From: Carallia brachiata
Taxonomy: Eukaryota; Streptophyta; Magnoliopsida; Malpighiales; Rhizophoraceae
Assembly: GCA_021464245.1 (NCBI GenBank)
Contig: JADCRB010000061.1
Location: 93,307 to 157,306, forward strand
DNA length: 64,000 nucleotides
Reading direction: 5' to 3'
Positions 1-19,766 of the stretch are shown here, one piece after another. The notes beneath the pieces are model-generated. The model searched no databases. It worked only from the letters and a program-made list of their open reading frames with translations, and was not told where the DNA came from. The position numbers were made by a program, and so were the translations under genes. Position 1 is the stretch's first letter, and each line of letters opens with the position of its first letter.

Positions 1-489
1 TTCTGTTGCTACCATCACAGTGGCTTTTCGCTGTCAAGCACCTGCATAACAATCATTTCATGTCTATTAGTGCCTTAATTTCTGCCCCATAGACTTCCAG
101 GAGATCACCAGGGGTAGTGGTGTGCCGGATATAAATATAATAATGGCTTAATCAGTGCAAAGACAAACTTTAAATAGCAAAATGTCCTATGTTTAACAAA
201 CATGCTATTTTCTATCATTCCATTGCTCTTACTCTTTGTATAAAAAGTTAAAAAAATATTAAGCTTAACCAAATAGTGTCATAATTGACAGCAGAACCAT
301 TCATTTGATCTTTTTTGAATAAATTATGTTGTCTTCTTCTTCTTGATCCTGATTTATCTATATCTGCTGCATTGAAATAGGATGTTTGCTCTTTCAATAT
401 TTATATATATATATATATTATTTATTTATTTATTTATTTATTTTTTCTGATTGCTTTCTCATTGCATTTTTGCCTCACCAAAATGGTAG

Positions 490-9111
<8,622 letters not shown>

Positions 9112-12050
9112 ATATACAGTCAATATTACAGTCAGAATAGTGTTCAACTGGACAAAGCGTCAATAACTCGATATGCAACCACAAAGAAAAGATGGGAGGT
9201 ACCAGTTCTATATCTGTATCTTCACATGTACACTGCCACATGCAACAAATCATAACTTGGTAGCTGGGGTTTCTAATGGTGAACTGATACCGCAAAACAC
9301 CTGTGGTAAGAACTTGAGATTCTTATTTCAAAGTCTCTGGTTCGTACTCCATTACATGGGGAGTGGAGTGAAGATAGATAAGGACCACCATTATTTCACG
9401 GTTGAAGGCAAGTGAGCCAAGCATATCTTGATAATAATGTAATTTCCGTGAACTTTATACCTTTGTGTAAAATATATTAAAGCTACTTTGCTGATCAGAA
9501 AAAAGAAAAAAGTTAACATTTACTTTGCACATTTGGTTCTTTTGTTAAAGAAGTTTGTGTGCATGTATAGTCTATTTGTGTTTGTATGGGTGAGATAAAA
9601 GAGTTTCAACGTATGGCTTTAGAAGGGCAAAAGATAAGGAAGGACTACGTGTTTAGAGTTTAGTTGATAAATTTGATGTATGGTATCTAGTGCAATAATT
9701 TCTCTATTTTAGGAGGAAAGACCAACTCTTCTGGATAAAATTAAAAGTAAATCACAATACCAATCAGCATTTCAATCTAAACTATTTTTTGTTTCTCGCA
9801 ATTTGAAGTTAAAGGCTTTGCACGGTGGTACAGTACTGTAGAACTCTCGTAGTCATAAGGCATATTTGGATAGATTAACGAAGGGCACAATTCAAGATTG
9901 GGTTGACTGATAATTTATGGACCAACCCTATTGCCCTAAGCAAAGTTGTGTTAAGTGAGGCTGCTTAGTAAGGGAAAAAGTTGGCTGCTCAATGGTTTTG
10001 GAGTTCGAAAAGTGTCCCGATAGAAACAAGCTTTCAATTTTAAGTAACAAGTTTTAAATTGTAAATAACAAAAATTTTATCATTTTATTTTTTTTTTACG
10101 TAAAATATGATTATTATTATTAGAAATTATAAGTTTATTACTATCGAAACATTAAAATGTCTGCCTCTAAACCCGTGCCTGCTTAGTAATTAGTATGATG
10201 CGGTAACTTCTGAAAGTCCTGCATTGCCCCGCCTGCAAATGGCCCCAACGGGTATTTACCGTGAGGGCAACTAATTTTTAAAATTCGGCTATCTTGGCTG
10301 TTTTTTTTTTTTTAAAATTATTTTTTATGTAACCCTGATGGCTGATGGATTTGGTTAAGGGAAGAGTGAACCAAAATTTCCGTCGTGTTTCTACTTTTTT
10401 TTTTTTTTTTGGGAACAAAATTTCCGTTGTATAATTTGTATTTATATGTGAAGCATTTTTCTCGCAAGAATATTAGAATTGTATTATTGAATCTGAGAGC
10501 GGACAGTAACTGGTCCGTCATATGGCAGTATGCAGGGGGTAAGGACACTATCACAAAAGGTTTAGTACTTAGATATTCCTCCGATCCAACAATTAATGAT
10601 TGAAAAGGACAGGACGATACGAAGATAAAGAAGCGTGGTCTTGTTATTCAAAGAATCTCTTGTAAAAAAATATTTAAATATATAGTAATATAAATTTTTA
10701 AATAATTAAATTTTAAAAAATAAAAATAAATTATTAAATATAATTAAATAAATTATGTGTCAATGTGTGCCTTTCAATTATATACAAATGTCAATCACCG
10801 AAAATTCAGATCGACTTTTTTTTTGGTCAAAATTCAGATTGAATCTTCATTGGGTATGAACATTACAAGTGGGCATTGACTGTCTCTTTGGATTGGCATG
10901 TGATTTACATTATAAAGAAAATAATAATTTCCAACAAATTTTTTGTTGTTTGACAAAACGTTAGAAAACGGTGGAAAACTTATTTTGCAACAGGAAGCTG
11001 TTAACATCACCAGCTAATTTAGGGGAAAAAATTAAATAAGTTAAAAAATTAAAAGTAAATTTATCCGAATACCCAGTTTCCATCATCTAAACCACTCATT
11101 TCTTTTGGGACAAAAAAAAAGTCACTAAAAACAAAAGGGTGTAATTTTGTAATTTTAACATATAATTATCTTTCTCTATCATTTTTTTATACAATTCAAA
11201 CATATCAATTCATTTTTTAATTATTTTCTTTCTCATATTTTCTCATCTATTCAAATAATAAATTCATTCATTTTTTTTTCTCATAACTTTCTTTTTTAAT
11301 AATTTTCTTTCTCACAACTTTTTTTCTCATTAAAATCTCATAGTCCAAAACACATGGTCAATGAATCATATTTAAAGAAAAAGAAAAATAGAAATCTTTG
11401 GAACATAAGTTATATGTCCTCAAAAAAGAGGACAAATGTAAGATTGCATATTTCCATATGTGATCAGTTTGGAAACTCTAAATTGAATATTAGCTCCATG
11501 TTATCATAGGAAAAAAATTTGATAATTTTATTTCATAATTTTAAAATAATTACAAAATAATATGAGTTATAAAATAATTAAATTTAAAATATAAAAAAAA
11601 TTATCAAAATTATTAAATACGACAACATATATAACTACTTATTATTTTTTATCTAAAATTTTTAATTTTTTCTATAATCTTCACTACGTACAAAAGTAAA
11701 ATTTTCTCCACCACCCACTTGGTTTCAGCGTTGAGGGATAAATCCAAAAACAGAAAAAGAATTTCATTACGAGGAAACCGAAATTCCAGGTACATCCCCC
11801 CTGGGCACACCGTACAATGCCTAGAAAGGTGGCAGAGTGAGGACAACCAAAGAAAGAAGCATACGAGGTAGCATGTGATGACATTGATGATGCCACCCCA
11901 GTCACGCTCTCGTCGTGAGTTTTCAGTGTATAAGTAACAACGCCAAAGCCACACAAATTTCACGTTAAACTGATAGATAAAGTTTCTTTCTTTCTGGGTT
12001 TCTTTTGCCTTTTGGTAGTTTTACTTCTACCATCCGAGAGAGAGAGAGAG
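9112..12050. other. Intergenic region between the AAE and SBP genes
   Basis: The first ~350 bases are probably AAE 3' UTR. The rest is AT-rich with poly-A/T runs. A very AT-rich segment at about 10670-10760 shares an ATAATTAAATTTT(T)AAAAA motif with segments near 25.9 and 38.2 kb. A GA run (12036-12050) touches the SBP start codon and is probably 5' UTR. I see no coding sequence. Confidence 0.6.
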
Positions 12051-15000
12051 ATGGGTACAAAAGTGCATAATGGGCATGGATGCTGCAAGAAGGGACCAGG
12101 ATATGCAACCCCTCTTGATGCCATGTCTGGTCCTAGGGAGTCTCTTCTCTACGTCACTTGTGTCTATTCTGGTATATTTCAAACCTCCATTCCTGTTCTG
12201 CATACAAAAAGTTTAAGAGCCCTCACAGATGGTCTGATTTTTGTTTCAATATATATGAAAAAAATAATTAATTATTAATTTTTTGAAATTATCGAGACTA
12301 ATAAAAAATAAATAATTTTATATTATAATTTTTTTTATTTTTTATTAATAAAATTAAAAAAAAATAATTATTTTTTTATATATGTATTGAGAAAAATCTG
12401 AGGAGAATTCCTCGGGCTCCTAGCCAAACCTTCTGCATGTGTCTATGTGTGGTGGGACAATATGATAGGATGGCATTACAGAGATTTCTTGTGTGTTTGA
12501 CTTGTTGGTTCATTTTTTTGGCGTGTCCTATGAAAATCTTTTATTTACGGTGATGGGACTTTTTTCTTCTTTTTGGCGATTCTTGGAAAAATTATGGACC
12601 ATATGAACCTGGAAAACAACCAGTGTATGCCTTCAAGTCAATCGTCTTAGTTCTTTGAATTCTTTTTTTTTTTTTTTAATTCTCAGTTTTTCCAGTTATT
12701 ACGTTGCTTTTTATATTTCTTGGGCTGCTGATGATCTTCGGACCATTAGCATTTTCCTGAATAGTGTCCATGATAGAATTAAGGACATCCGATAAAATAA
12801 AAAAAAAAAATAATTATTCGTGTAATTATATTGAAAAAATATAAAATAAGAAATAATAAAATTAAAACACATAGGTGTACGTTAAAAACAAAAATTTCGT
12901 AAAAAAAAAACCTTAAATTTAATGCAGTTGCACCCAAAATGGAATCGATTGCACTTCGGAAGCAGTGTCCCAACAATCGCCGGAACATCACCTCCGGTGT
13001 TAAAACTTTTCCCTAGAATTAAATGTGTGGATTTCTCTTCTTCTTCCCTTGCTCCTTCTAAGGAAACTTGATTTATGATTTTGTTCTGCTTGTTTTTTGG
13101 TAATAACTGTTGGGGACATTGTGAGTGCTGCATAGTCATGATTCTCCTTATAATGCATGCATACTGAATCCAGACGCAAAAGCTATTGTAGTGCATCCAA
13201 CCTTCACAAAGCCATCATGTTCCTCATAGCTGAATTTTGTTCTTACTTTGGTAAACAGATCAATTCAATTAGGTTCTAAGTCCTTTTTCTTCATTATGCC
13301 TCTCAAAGCTCCTCCACTACTTATTAAACCAATCCCATGTGGATTACTGCTCCTCAGTACACCTTAAATTGAAAAGTCTGATAATTTTGGATGAATACTC
13401 AGGAAATGGTTTGACAAGCTAAATTTCAAGTTGTATAATGACTTATGCAGGGACAGGAATAGAGAAGCCTGATTATTTGGCTACGGTGGACGTTGATCCA
13501 AACTCACCCAGTTATTCGAAAGTTATCCATAGGCTACCTATGCCACATATTGGAGATGAACTGCACCATACAGGGTGGAATGCTTGCAGCTCTTGCCATG
13601 GTGATCCATCTACAGATAGGCATTATCTGATCCTGCCATCGCTGATGTAAGACTGAAACTTGTTTGGGATTGTCTAATTCTTTTATTTCAAAACTTTCAA
13701 AACAGAATTTTGTTGGTGAATCGAAACCAAACTTATGTAATGAAGAGGACACTGAAAGATTGTCTAGGATACCGGTATTAAGGTACCAAAATGTGTGTTA
13801 GAGAGCTGCCTTCTTTAGGACTTGTAATGAGTACGGAGTTTTTGAACATTTCAATATGTGTTCATCAAATCTACCAATTGTAATGCCACAACGTTGCGAT
13901 TAAAGATTCGGTATTTTTGCATTTCTGTCTGAAAGGTGGTGAGTACTCAATTTGAGTATAGGAGGATCTTTCCTTTGGCACAATACTTGGATTATCAATG
14001 TTATAAATTAGAGAACAATATTAGTTCCAAATATTTTTCTAGATTTCTTCCTTTTTAGTGAATATAGTGTTCTTCTTCCAATGAGTTGTACGCCTAAAAA
14101 CCCGTAAAAGGTTTTCCTTACAGTTTGCTGGCACACTCTGCCTCGAGCTGGTCAAGGAGATTGTGTTTACTGGTTTCTCTGTATGCAGATGGAATGTAGA
14201 GGGAAATTCACTACTCGTATGTTGCACACGGATTTCATGGTTTTCTTGACAACTTATCTGTATCTTTCACAGATCTGGTCGGATATATGTAGTCGATACC
14301 CAAAAAGATCCAAGGGCTCCAACTCTTCACAAAGCTGTGGAGCCTGAAGACATCTTACAAAGACAGGATTAGCATATCCGCACACAGCCCACTGTCTTGC
14401 TTCTGGAGATATTATGGTTTCATGCATTGGAGACAAAGATGGAAATGCAAAGGGAAGTGGTTTTCTTCTTCTTGATTCGAAATTCAATGTAAAAGGAAGG
14501 TACTTCTTTTGAACCTGCTTGCCAACCTGGCTTTCACATTTTGTCATTGTGAAGTGCCTTCAGTTTGGTGTCTTATTCCATTTACAAGTCAATTGAAATT
14601 ACTAAAACGCATTAATCTGTTACTTATATGATGTTTAGTGTGTACAGAATTTTGAGAAAGCATTTCTCGAACACAATCTTAATGCAATATTTTTGCCCTC
14701 TTCATGTTGATAAGGTGGGAGAAGCCAGGGAATAGTCCGTCCTTTGGCTATGATTACTGGTACCAACCCCGACATAAGACAATGATCAGCACATCATGGG
14801 GAGCTCCTCTGGCCTTCACGAAGGGCTTTCATCTCCAGCATGTATCAGATGGTCTCTATGGCAGGCATCTATATGTCTACAGCTGGCCAAATGGCGAACT
14901 AAAACAGACAATTGATCTTGGCGATGTGGGACATCTAGCATTAGAGGTGATTGTTATGCTTCCAATCTGCAACTCTATTTCCTTTGATTATTTTTTTTAA

Positions 15001-16116
15001 AAAAATAAAAAGGACATTTGTTGCATATACATTCGAACCACCGTTGGATGCTTCTCTTTATTGAGAAATCGAAGAAGCTATCCAAGGGTGTTACATTCCA
15101 TTCTCTGTTTCAATTTGACATCATAAGGCTTCAAAACTATGAGATACCATGCATCCCTTACATGCAGATTAGGTTCCTGCATGACCCTTCCAAGGACACA
15201 GGATTTGTTGGGTGTGCCTTAACAAGTAACTTAGTTCGGTTCTTCAAGACCCCGGATGGATCATGGAGCCATGAGGTATGTACGAGGCAATGTGCTTGTT
15301 CTTAGCCCAAACAGTTCTACTGTATATTATTTTTCTGCAATGGTCTGGGGGCACGCTTTATGGTGATTCCCTATTAATTTCTGCAGCTGGCCATCTCAGT
15401 GAAACCATTGAAAGTGCAAAACTGGGTTCTTCCAGAAATGCCTGGCCTTGTCACTGATTTTTTGATTTCTCTCGATGATCGGTTTCTGTACCTTGCCAAC
15501 TGGCTTCATGGAGATGTCAGACAGTACAACATTGAGAACCCTGCAAATCCTATTTTGGCAGGCCAAGTCTGGGTTGGGGGATTGATTCAGAGAGGAAGCC
15601 CCATAGTGGCCGAGGGAGAAGATGCTAAAACCTGGCAGTATGATGTTCCAGAGGTCCAGGTGCCTATGATCTTTATTGCACATCTAGATTACGTATCCCT
15701 CTGTCGAAACTTATAGAAAAATGGCTTGCTGTTTCATTTAAACTTTGACAGAACCAATACGAGTAAGTTTTTTGCTTGGATGCCATTAAATCACCAGATG
15801 ACAGAGAATGATGGACTTTATGTTCTATATTCAGGGAAACCGATTGAGAGGAGGGCCTCAGATGATCCAGCTTAGTTTAGACGGGAAGCGACTCTATGTC
15901 ACCAACTCACTCTATAGTACCTGGGATCGCCAGTTTTATCCTGAGCTCGTGCAGAAAGGATCGCACATGTTACTGATTGATGTCAATACTGAGGAAGGTG
16001 GTCTTACATTAAACCCGAATTTTTTCGTTGACTTTGGTGCTGAGCCTGAAGGTCCCAGCCTAGCCCATGAGACGAGATATCCGGGTGGTGACTGCACTTC
16101 AGATATATGGATTTAA
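12051..16116 (+). CDS. Selenium-binding protein 1 family (methanethiol oxidase-like), with one single-base frameshift
   Basis: This is a member of the SBP56 family, a cytosolic beta-propeller protein. Animal and bacterial members oxidise methanethiol, and plant SBP1 is linked to selenium and cadmium binding and sulfur stress. Exons are 12051-12171, 13451-13646, 14273-14499, 14715-14946, 15168-15275, 15387-15659 and 15835-16116. Visible signatures are [11 protein letters not shown] (exon 2, with the CxxC selenium/metal site), [20 protein letters not shown] (exon 4), [14 protein letters not shown] (exon 5), [13 protein letters not shown] (exon 6), [20 protein letters not shown] and the conserved C-terminus [12 protein letters not shown] (exon 7). 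Adding one base gives 479 residues, which fits the family. In exon 3 one base is missing near 14364-14366, so the frame reaches TAG at 14370. Downstream coding is otherwise perfect. Arabidopsis has a tandem SBP pair at the syntenic site, but only one copy is seen here. Confidence 0.9.
12214..12422. mobile_element. Small TIR element (MITE-like) in SBP intron 1
   Basis: The ends are imperfect inverted repeats of about 50 bases: TAAGAGCCCTCACAG on the left, and TAGGAGCCCGAGG when the right end is reversed. Both then continue through a shared CAGATTTTT/CTGATTTTT and ATATATATGAAAAAAATAATT-like stretch. The core is almost pure A/T. The termini carry TA on both sides, which suggests a TA target. I cannot assign the superfamily. 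Confidence 0.55.
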
Positions 16117-16335
16117 GCAGGCAGATATGCTCCATAGCCGAGCTTGAGGGGGTACCTGAGAACAAGCCTGCTTTGAATGGACATTAACATATTTGGTATA
16201 TGTGGATTACAATTGCCTGTTGGTTGTGGCAATAACAGTGATAATACCTGTTAATAATTGCAGTTTAAAAATGCCATCAAGTTTTTTGAAAATTTAGTTG
16301 TTAGTTATATTGTGATCATTCACACTTGTAATAAC

Positions 16336-16390
16336 ATGTTACTCTATTATAACGTAGTGATTTAATCACTACGTTACAATAGAGTAACAT
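16336..16390. repeat. 55-bp near-perfect palindrome downstream of SBP
   Basis: The two 27-base arms begin ATGTTACTCTATT and end AATAGAGTAACAT. They have one arm mismatch and essentially no loop (centre T at about 16363). The palindrome starts ~220 bases after the SBP stop, so it could fall in the 3' UTR as a stable hairpin, or it could be a tiny fold-back element. No target-site duplication is evident. Confidence 0.8.
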
Positions 16391-17280
16391 ATTTATAACA
16401 TGTTTGAATTATGAAAATAACCTCTAACAAAAATAAAGGGAATGCTATATGCATGGATCTTGCTTCCAATGTCACAAATATAAGAGTCTTGTACATTAAG
16501 ACACTTTTTTTCTTCCTACATCCCGACTCTTCCATAGATGTTTTGATCGATAGATCTATGTCATCTAAGAACTTATTGTGGTATCAGTTTTTCAAACAAC
16601 AATAAATGTATCAACTAGGTTAAGTTTAGTTAGACAGATATCAAACTCTTTGAGAGAAGTAAAAAATTTAAACTATAGTTCTTCAAAATCCCTCTAAAAT
16701 GTGGGTTTTAATTTTCTTTTCCCTAAAAATAATCTTTATCGACATGTCAAAAAGTCACAATGTGAAATTCTAGTTCATAAGACGCCCTTTTTTAAAATAA
16801 TTTTACTAAAATTTTATTTAGTTACAGATTTATTACTTTTTAATGACCTTAGTAAATCATATCAATATTGATAGATATAGTCTATTATGGTTTCAGATCT
16901 TAATTTTAGGCTTTATTAGACAGTTTAATAAGAGCTCATCAATAGTCCTCCGGGACTGCTAGGCAGTTTCTCTATGAAGTTCACTGAGAGCTTGTCCTAT
17001 GGGAGCTTGCCGAGTAAGTTCGTGGTTCACACCCAAACACCTGATCTCTCGAGCTCTTTATTGACAGACACCTGTCACTTCCATCATGCTTGGGATTCTA
17101 ATCTTTTCAAATATCAGACTACCGCCAACAGACGAACATGTATAAAACCAAGGGAACGCCTATACTCCAATCTCTCTTAAATTTAAGTTCTTTAACTTTC
17201 CTGACTCTTTACAACAACACTTCCTCTCTCTCTCAGTCTTTATCACAAACACACACACTTTCGTGAGTACCATTGTACAC
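16391..17280. other. Intergenic, possible degraded LTR at its right end
   Basis: The region to about 16900 is AT-rich with no recognisable gene. From ~16940 the composition is more balanced. A TATAAAACC box lies near 17140 and is followed by CT-rich and CA-rich sequence, which looks like an old LTR promoter. Its partner segments appear to continue at 18046-18064 and 18574-18705, beyond two inserted elements. This is an inference from layout only. Confidence 0.3.
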
Positions 17281-17283
17281 TGA

Positions 17284-18045
17284 CAAGTAAAGACGGATCC
17301 AATGAAGGATTAGGGGGGCAACTGCCCCCCTGACTTTTTTTAAATTAGTATAAATCAATGAAAAACTACAACAAATAGTGCAGTGCAGTCTAGTGGCAAA
17401 TGTACGTTACCCCCCTCATTAGTCCGCGGTTCGAACCTTGCCCAACGCATTTTTATGATTTATTTGGTTTTTTTTCCCTGGCTTAACTGCTGTTGCTTTT
17501 TTTGTTTTTTCAGATTAACTGATATCGCTTTTTGTTTTGGCTTCCTTTATATGTTTGACTGAAGTTTTTTCTTTTTTGTTTTCTTTTCTTTTAAAGGCTG
17601 GATTGCTCTTAATTTTTTTTTTTTTATTAGGACTTGTGAATGCACATTCTTTTTTCACCTTCCCAATTGCAATGTTAATAAATGGACATTAATAATATAT
17701 CTAGAAACACATTATAGATCTACACATATATTTAGTTGTAAAATTGACTTTAATTTTATTAATTACAATAGTTACAGTAAAAAATATATATTTTTACGAT
17801 AAATATTATAAATAATATATTGCATAATCATAATAGAAGTAAATGATTAAATAAATGATTATTTATATAAAAATGTATTTGATTATAAATAAATAAATTA
17901 AAAATATTAAAACTCGTATATATAATTATAATATTTATTATTTAAAATAATTTTTTAATTTTTCATCATATATATGAATATTATTATTATATTTACCCAT
18001 AAATAATTTGCCTTCCCTAAAATTTTTTTCTAGATCCGTCCCTGT
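17284..18045. mobile_element. Non-autonomous element with GACGGATC termini
   Basis: The left end carries GACGGATCC (17292-17300) and the right end carries GATCCGTC, so the termini are inverted repeats. Near the left end is a perfect 20-base palindrome of AGGGGGGCA, AC and TGCCCCCCT (17312-17331). The interior is AT-rich and contains tRNA-like promoter boxes, listed separately. I found no convincing target-site duplication, so the boundaries are approximate. GGGGGGCA...TGCCCCCC near GACGGATC is a common plant repeat motif in my memory, and I cannot name the family. Confidence 0.45.
17387..17437 (+). repeat. tRNA-like (SINE-type) A and B boxes
   Basis: AGTCTAGTGG at 17387-17396 fits the Pol III A box consensus RRYNNARYGG. 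GGTTCGAACC at 17428-17437 fits the B box GGTTCRANNCC. The spacing of about 31 bases is normal for a tRNA or SINE head. No cloverleaf tRNA can be folded around them, so a tRNA-derived SINE head, or a chance pair inside a larger element, is more likely than a tRNA gene. Confidence 0.45.
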
Positions 18046-18064
18046 CGATGAGACCCACTTCTGG

Positions 18065-18564
18065 GGATAAACATTTTTGGGGTCCTAAACCTTTAAGTTT
18101 TTTTACGTTTGAGTTCTAAACCTTTTTAACATTTCATTTGAGTCCTAAATCTTTTAATTTTTTACTATATCAGTCCTTTAAATTACAAAAAGTAGTCAAT
18201 CTATTAATAAGTAAGTTTAATTTAATAAAAATCATTTAAAAAAACTTAAATATATGAGTTAAATATTTTTTTCATCAACAAATATGCATATTAAATATTT
18301 TTTTAATCAACAAATATACGAATTAAATAGGCAACATGCATATTTTTTTATAGAAAAGACATTCAATTCATATATTTAATCTTTTTAAAATAATTTTTTG
18401 TAAAGTTAAAATTATTTTTTAATAGATTAATCACTTTTGTTAAACAGAGTGACTAATTTGGTAGAAAATTAAAAGTTTTAGAACCCAAATACAATGTCAA
18501 AAAAGTTTAGAACTCAAACGTAAAAAAACTTAAAAATTTAAGACTAAAAAAATATTTATCCCCG
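18065..18564. mobile_element. Mutator-like MITE with ~110-bp TIRs and 9-bp target duplication
   Basis: The left end runs GGATAAACATTTTTGGGGTC and the right end, reversed, runs GGATAAATATTTTTTTAGTC. The two arms stay alignable for about 110 bases, sharing AAGTTTTTTTACGTTTGAG, then TTCTAAAC and TTTTAATTTT. The element is flanked by the direct repeat CACTTCTGG at 18056-18064 and 18565-18573. A 9-bp duplication and long TIRs fit a Mutator-type non-autonomous element of about 500 bp. It has no coding capacity. It seems to sit inside older repeat sequence. Confidence 0.75.
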
Positions 18565-18573
18565 CACTTCTGG

Positions 18574-19433
18574 ACCTCCTCACCCAAGGGTGTCATCTGA
18601 CCTCTTTGGTCCTTCTAACTTCAGTTTTGGAGTGCTTATCAGGAGATTTCCCGATTCAAATCTCACTATTTGTAGGTACATACACAAAATTCAACAACAG
18701 CTGAACCCACGGTCATAGACAAATTATCCAATATATTTTGGCAAATATTAAGTCACTAACAGAAAAATGACCATTACACGATTATATTGAAGAAAATAGA
18801 GTGTCAGATTAGATTGCCAACTGATAGGCCACCCTCGTGCTGGGTTTCCATGAACTCCCGGCTCCACCCAATGGGGTGATCTCTCGGTTGGGTGCAGATA
18901 ATATTTGTGCCTCTTGCCTTGTAAGGTTGTAGTTGATTGAGCTTTGTCTCCCTGCATATATTTGGGTCCAGCCATCCTCTCCTTATTATTACTTTGTTTT
19001 TTTTTTCCTCTTGACACAAAGTGTTCCTACAAGTTTTATGTGAGAAACTAATCTTTACTCGCAGTACTAAAATTGTCGCTAACTTCAAAATTTGACCTCA
19101 CCAAAATTTAAATATGAAAACTTATTTTATTATAAATTATCTTTACAAGAAACTTGAAACACTTCATCACTCTAAATATCCTCCTCCTTTCGTTGGTACC
19201 AAAAAATTTATAAAATATCTCATAAACAATTGAGTAAAATGTGCTTTGGCTGTCATTGGTTTGGTGAACTCGTGCCTCAGCTTAGTGCGCTTCCACTACC
19301 ACCATTCCAGAAAGACAAAAAATGCCCCCACCACTGGCACACTTCTGCAAAGGGCTTCAAAGTCATGGGAAGAACAGAGATCTCCCAACAAACCCCACCT
19401 CTCCCCCCCCCCCCCCCACACACAAAAAAAAAA
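18574..19433. other. Upstream region of the RALF32-like gene
   Basis: No gene is seen. The part up to about 18705 may belong to the degraded LTR-like block. Close to the start codon is a 15-base poly-C run (19403-19417), then CACACAC and an A11 run ending at the ATG. This would make an unusual homopolymeric 5' UTR and is an easy place for assembly length errors. Confidence 0.5.
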
Positions 19434-19766
19434 ATGGAACCAAAGTCCCTTAATGTTTGTCTCCTAATAACCCTTGGCCTGTTTTATCTGGGTTTGATGA
19501 GCAGCAAGGTTTCATGGGCAAGCAAGGCATGCAATGGTTCCATAGCAGTATGCAATGAAGAGTACGAGATACTGATGGCAACAGAAATCAGCCGGAGGTT
19601 TATCGCAGAAAGGAAATATATATCACCTGGTGCTCTAAGAAAAGACCAGCCAGTTTGCAACAGTGGACAGAAAGGCCAGTCTTATAGCAGTAGCTGCCTG
19701 CCACCCCCATCAAATCCTGAAGAGCGTGGCTGTTCCAAAATATATCGTTGTAGGTCTGATTCATGA
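19434..19766 (+). CDS. RALF32-like rapid alkalinization factor precursor
   Basis: This is an intronless 110-residue precursor of a secreted cysteine-rich signalling peptide. RALFs bind CrRLK1L receptor kinases and LLG/LRX partners in the wall to control growth and apoplastic pH. A hydrophobic signal peptide covers about residues 8-25. The prodomain contains an ISRRF segment resembling the S1P protease site RRxL (here RRFI). The mature part has the four conserved cysteines, two within QPVC...SSSC and two within RGCSKIYRC, and ends CRSDS. The usual YISY receptor-contact motif reads YISPGAL. I chose the ATG at 19434 because it places the signal peptide at the N-terminus. The in-frame upstream ATG at 19230 would add 68 residues with a proline-rich low-complexity part. 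The RALF32 label comes from the C-terminus and the gene neighbourhood. Confidence 0.9.
   Translation: MEPKSLNVCLLITLGLFYLGLMSSKVSWASKACNGSIAVCNEEYEILMATEISRRFIAERKYISPGALRKDQPVCNSGQKGQSYSSSCLPPPSNPEERGCSKIYRCRSDS

Noticed and set aside
1..489. An additional upstream AAE exon
   Set aside because: I searched by eye for the expected segment before LEQDILNFSEG and did not find it. It is probably to the left of the window.
14273..14499. SBP as a processed or dead pseudogene
   Set aside because: All introns, splice sites and the rest of the protein are intact, with only one base missing. Assembly error is simpler, though it cannot be proven here.
17387..17437. A tRNA gene
   Set aside because: The boxes match, but no acceptor stem or cloverleaf could be paired around them.
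19230..19433. In-frame N-terminal extension of RALF32-like from the ATG at 19230
   Set aside because: It would bury the signal peptide and encodes a low-complexity stretch made by the C and A runs.
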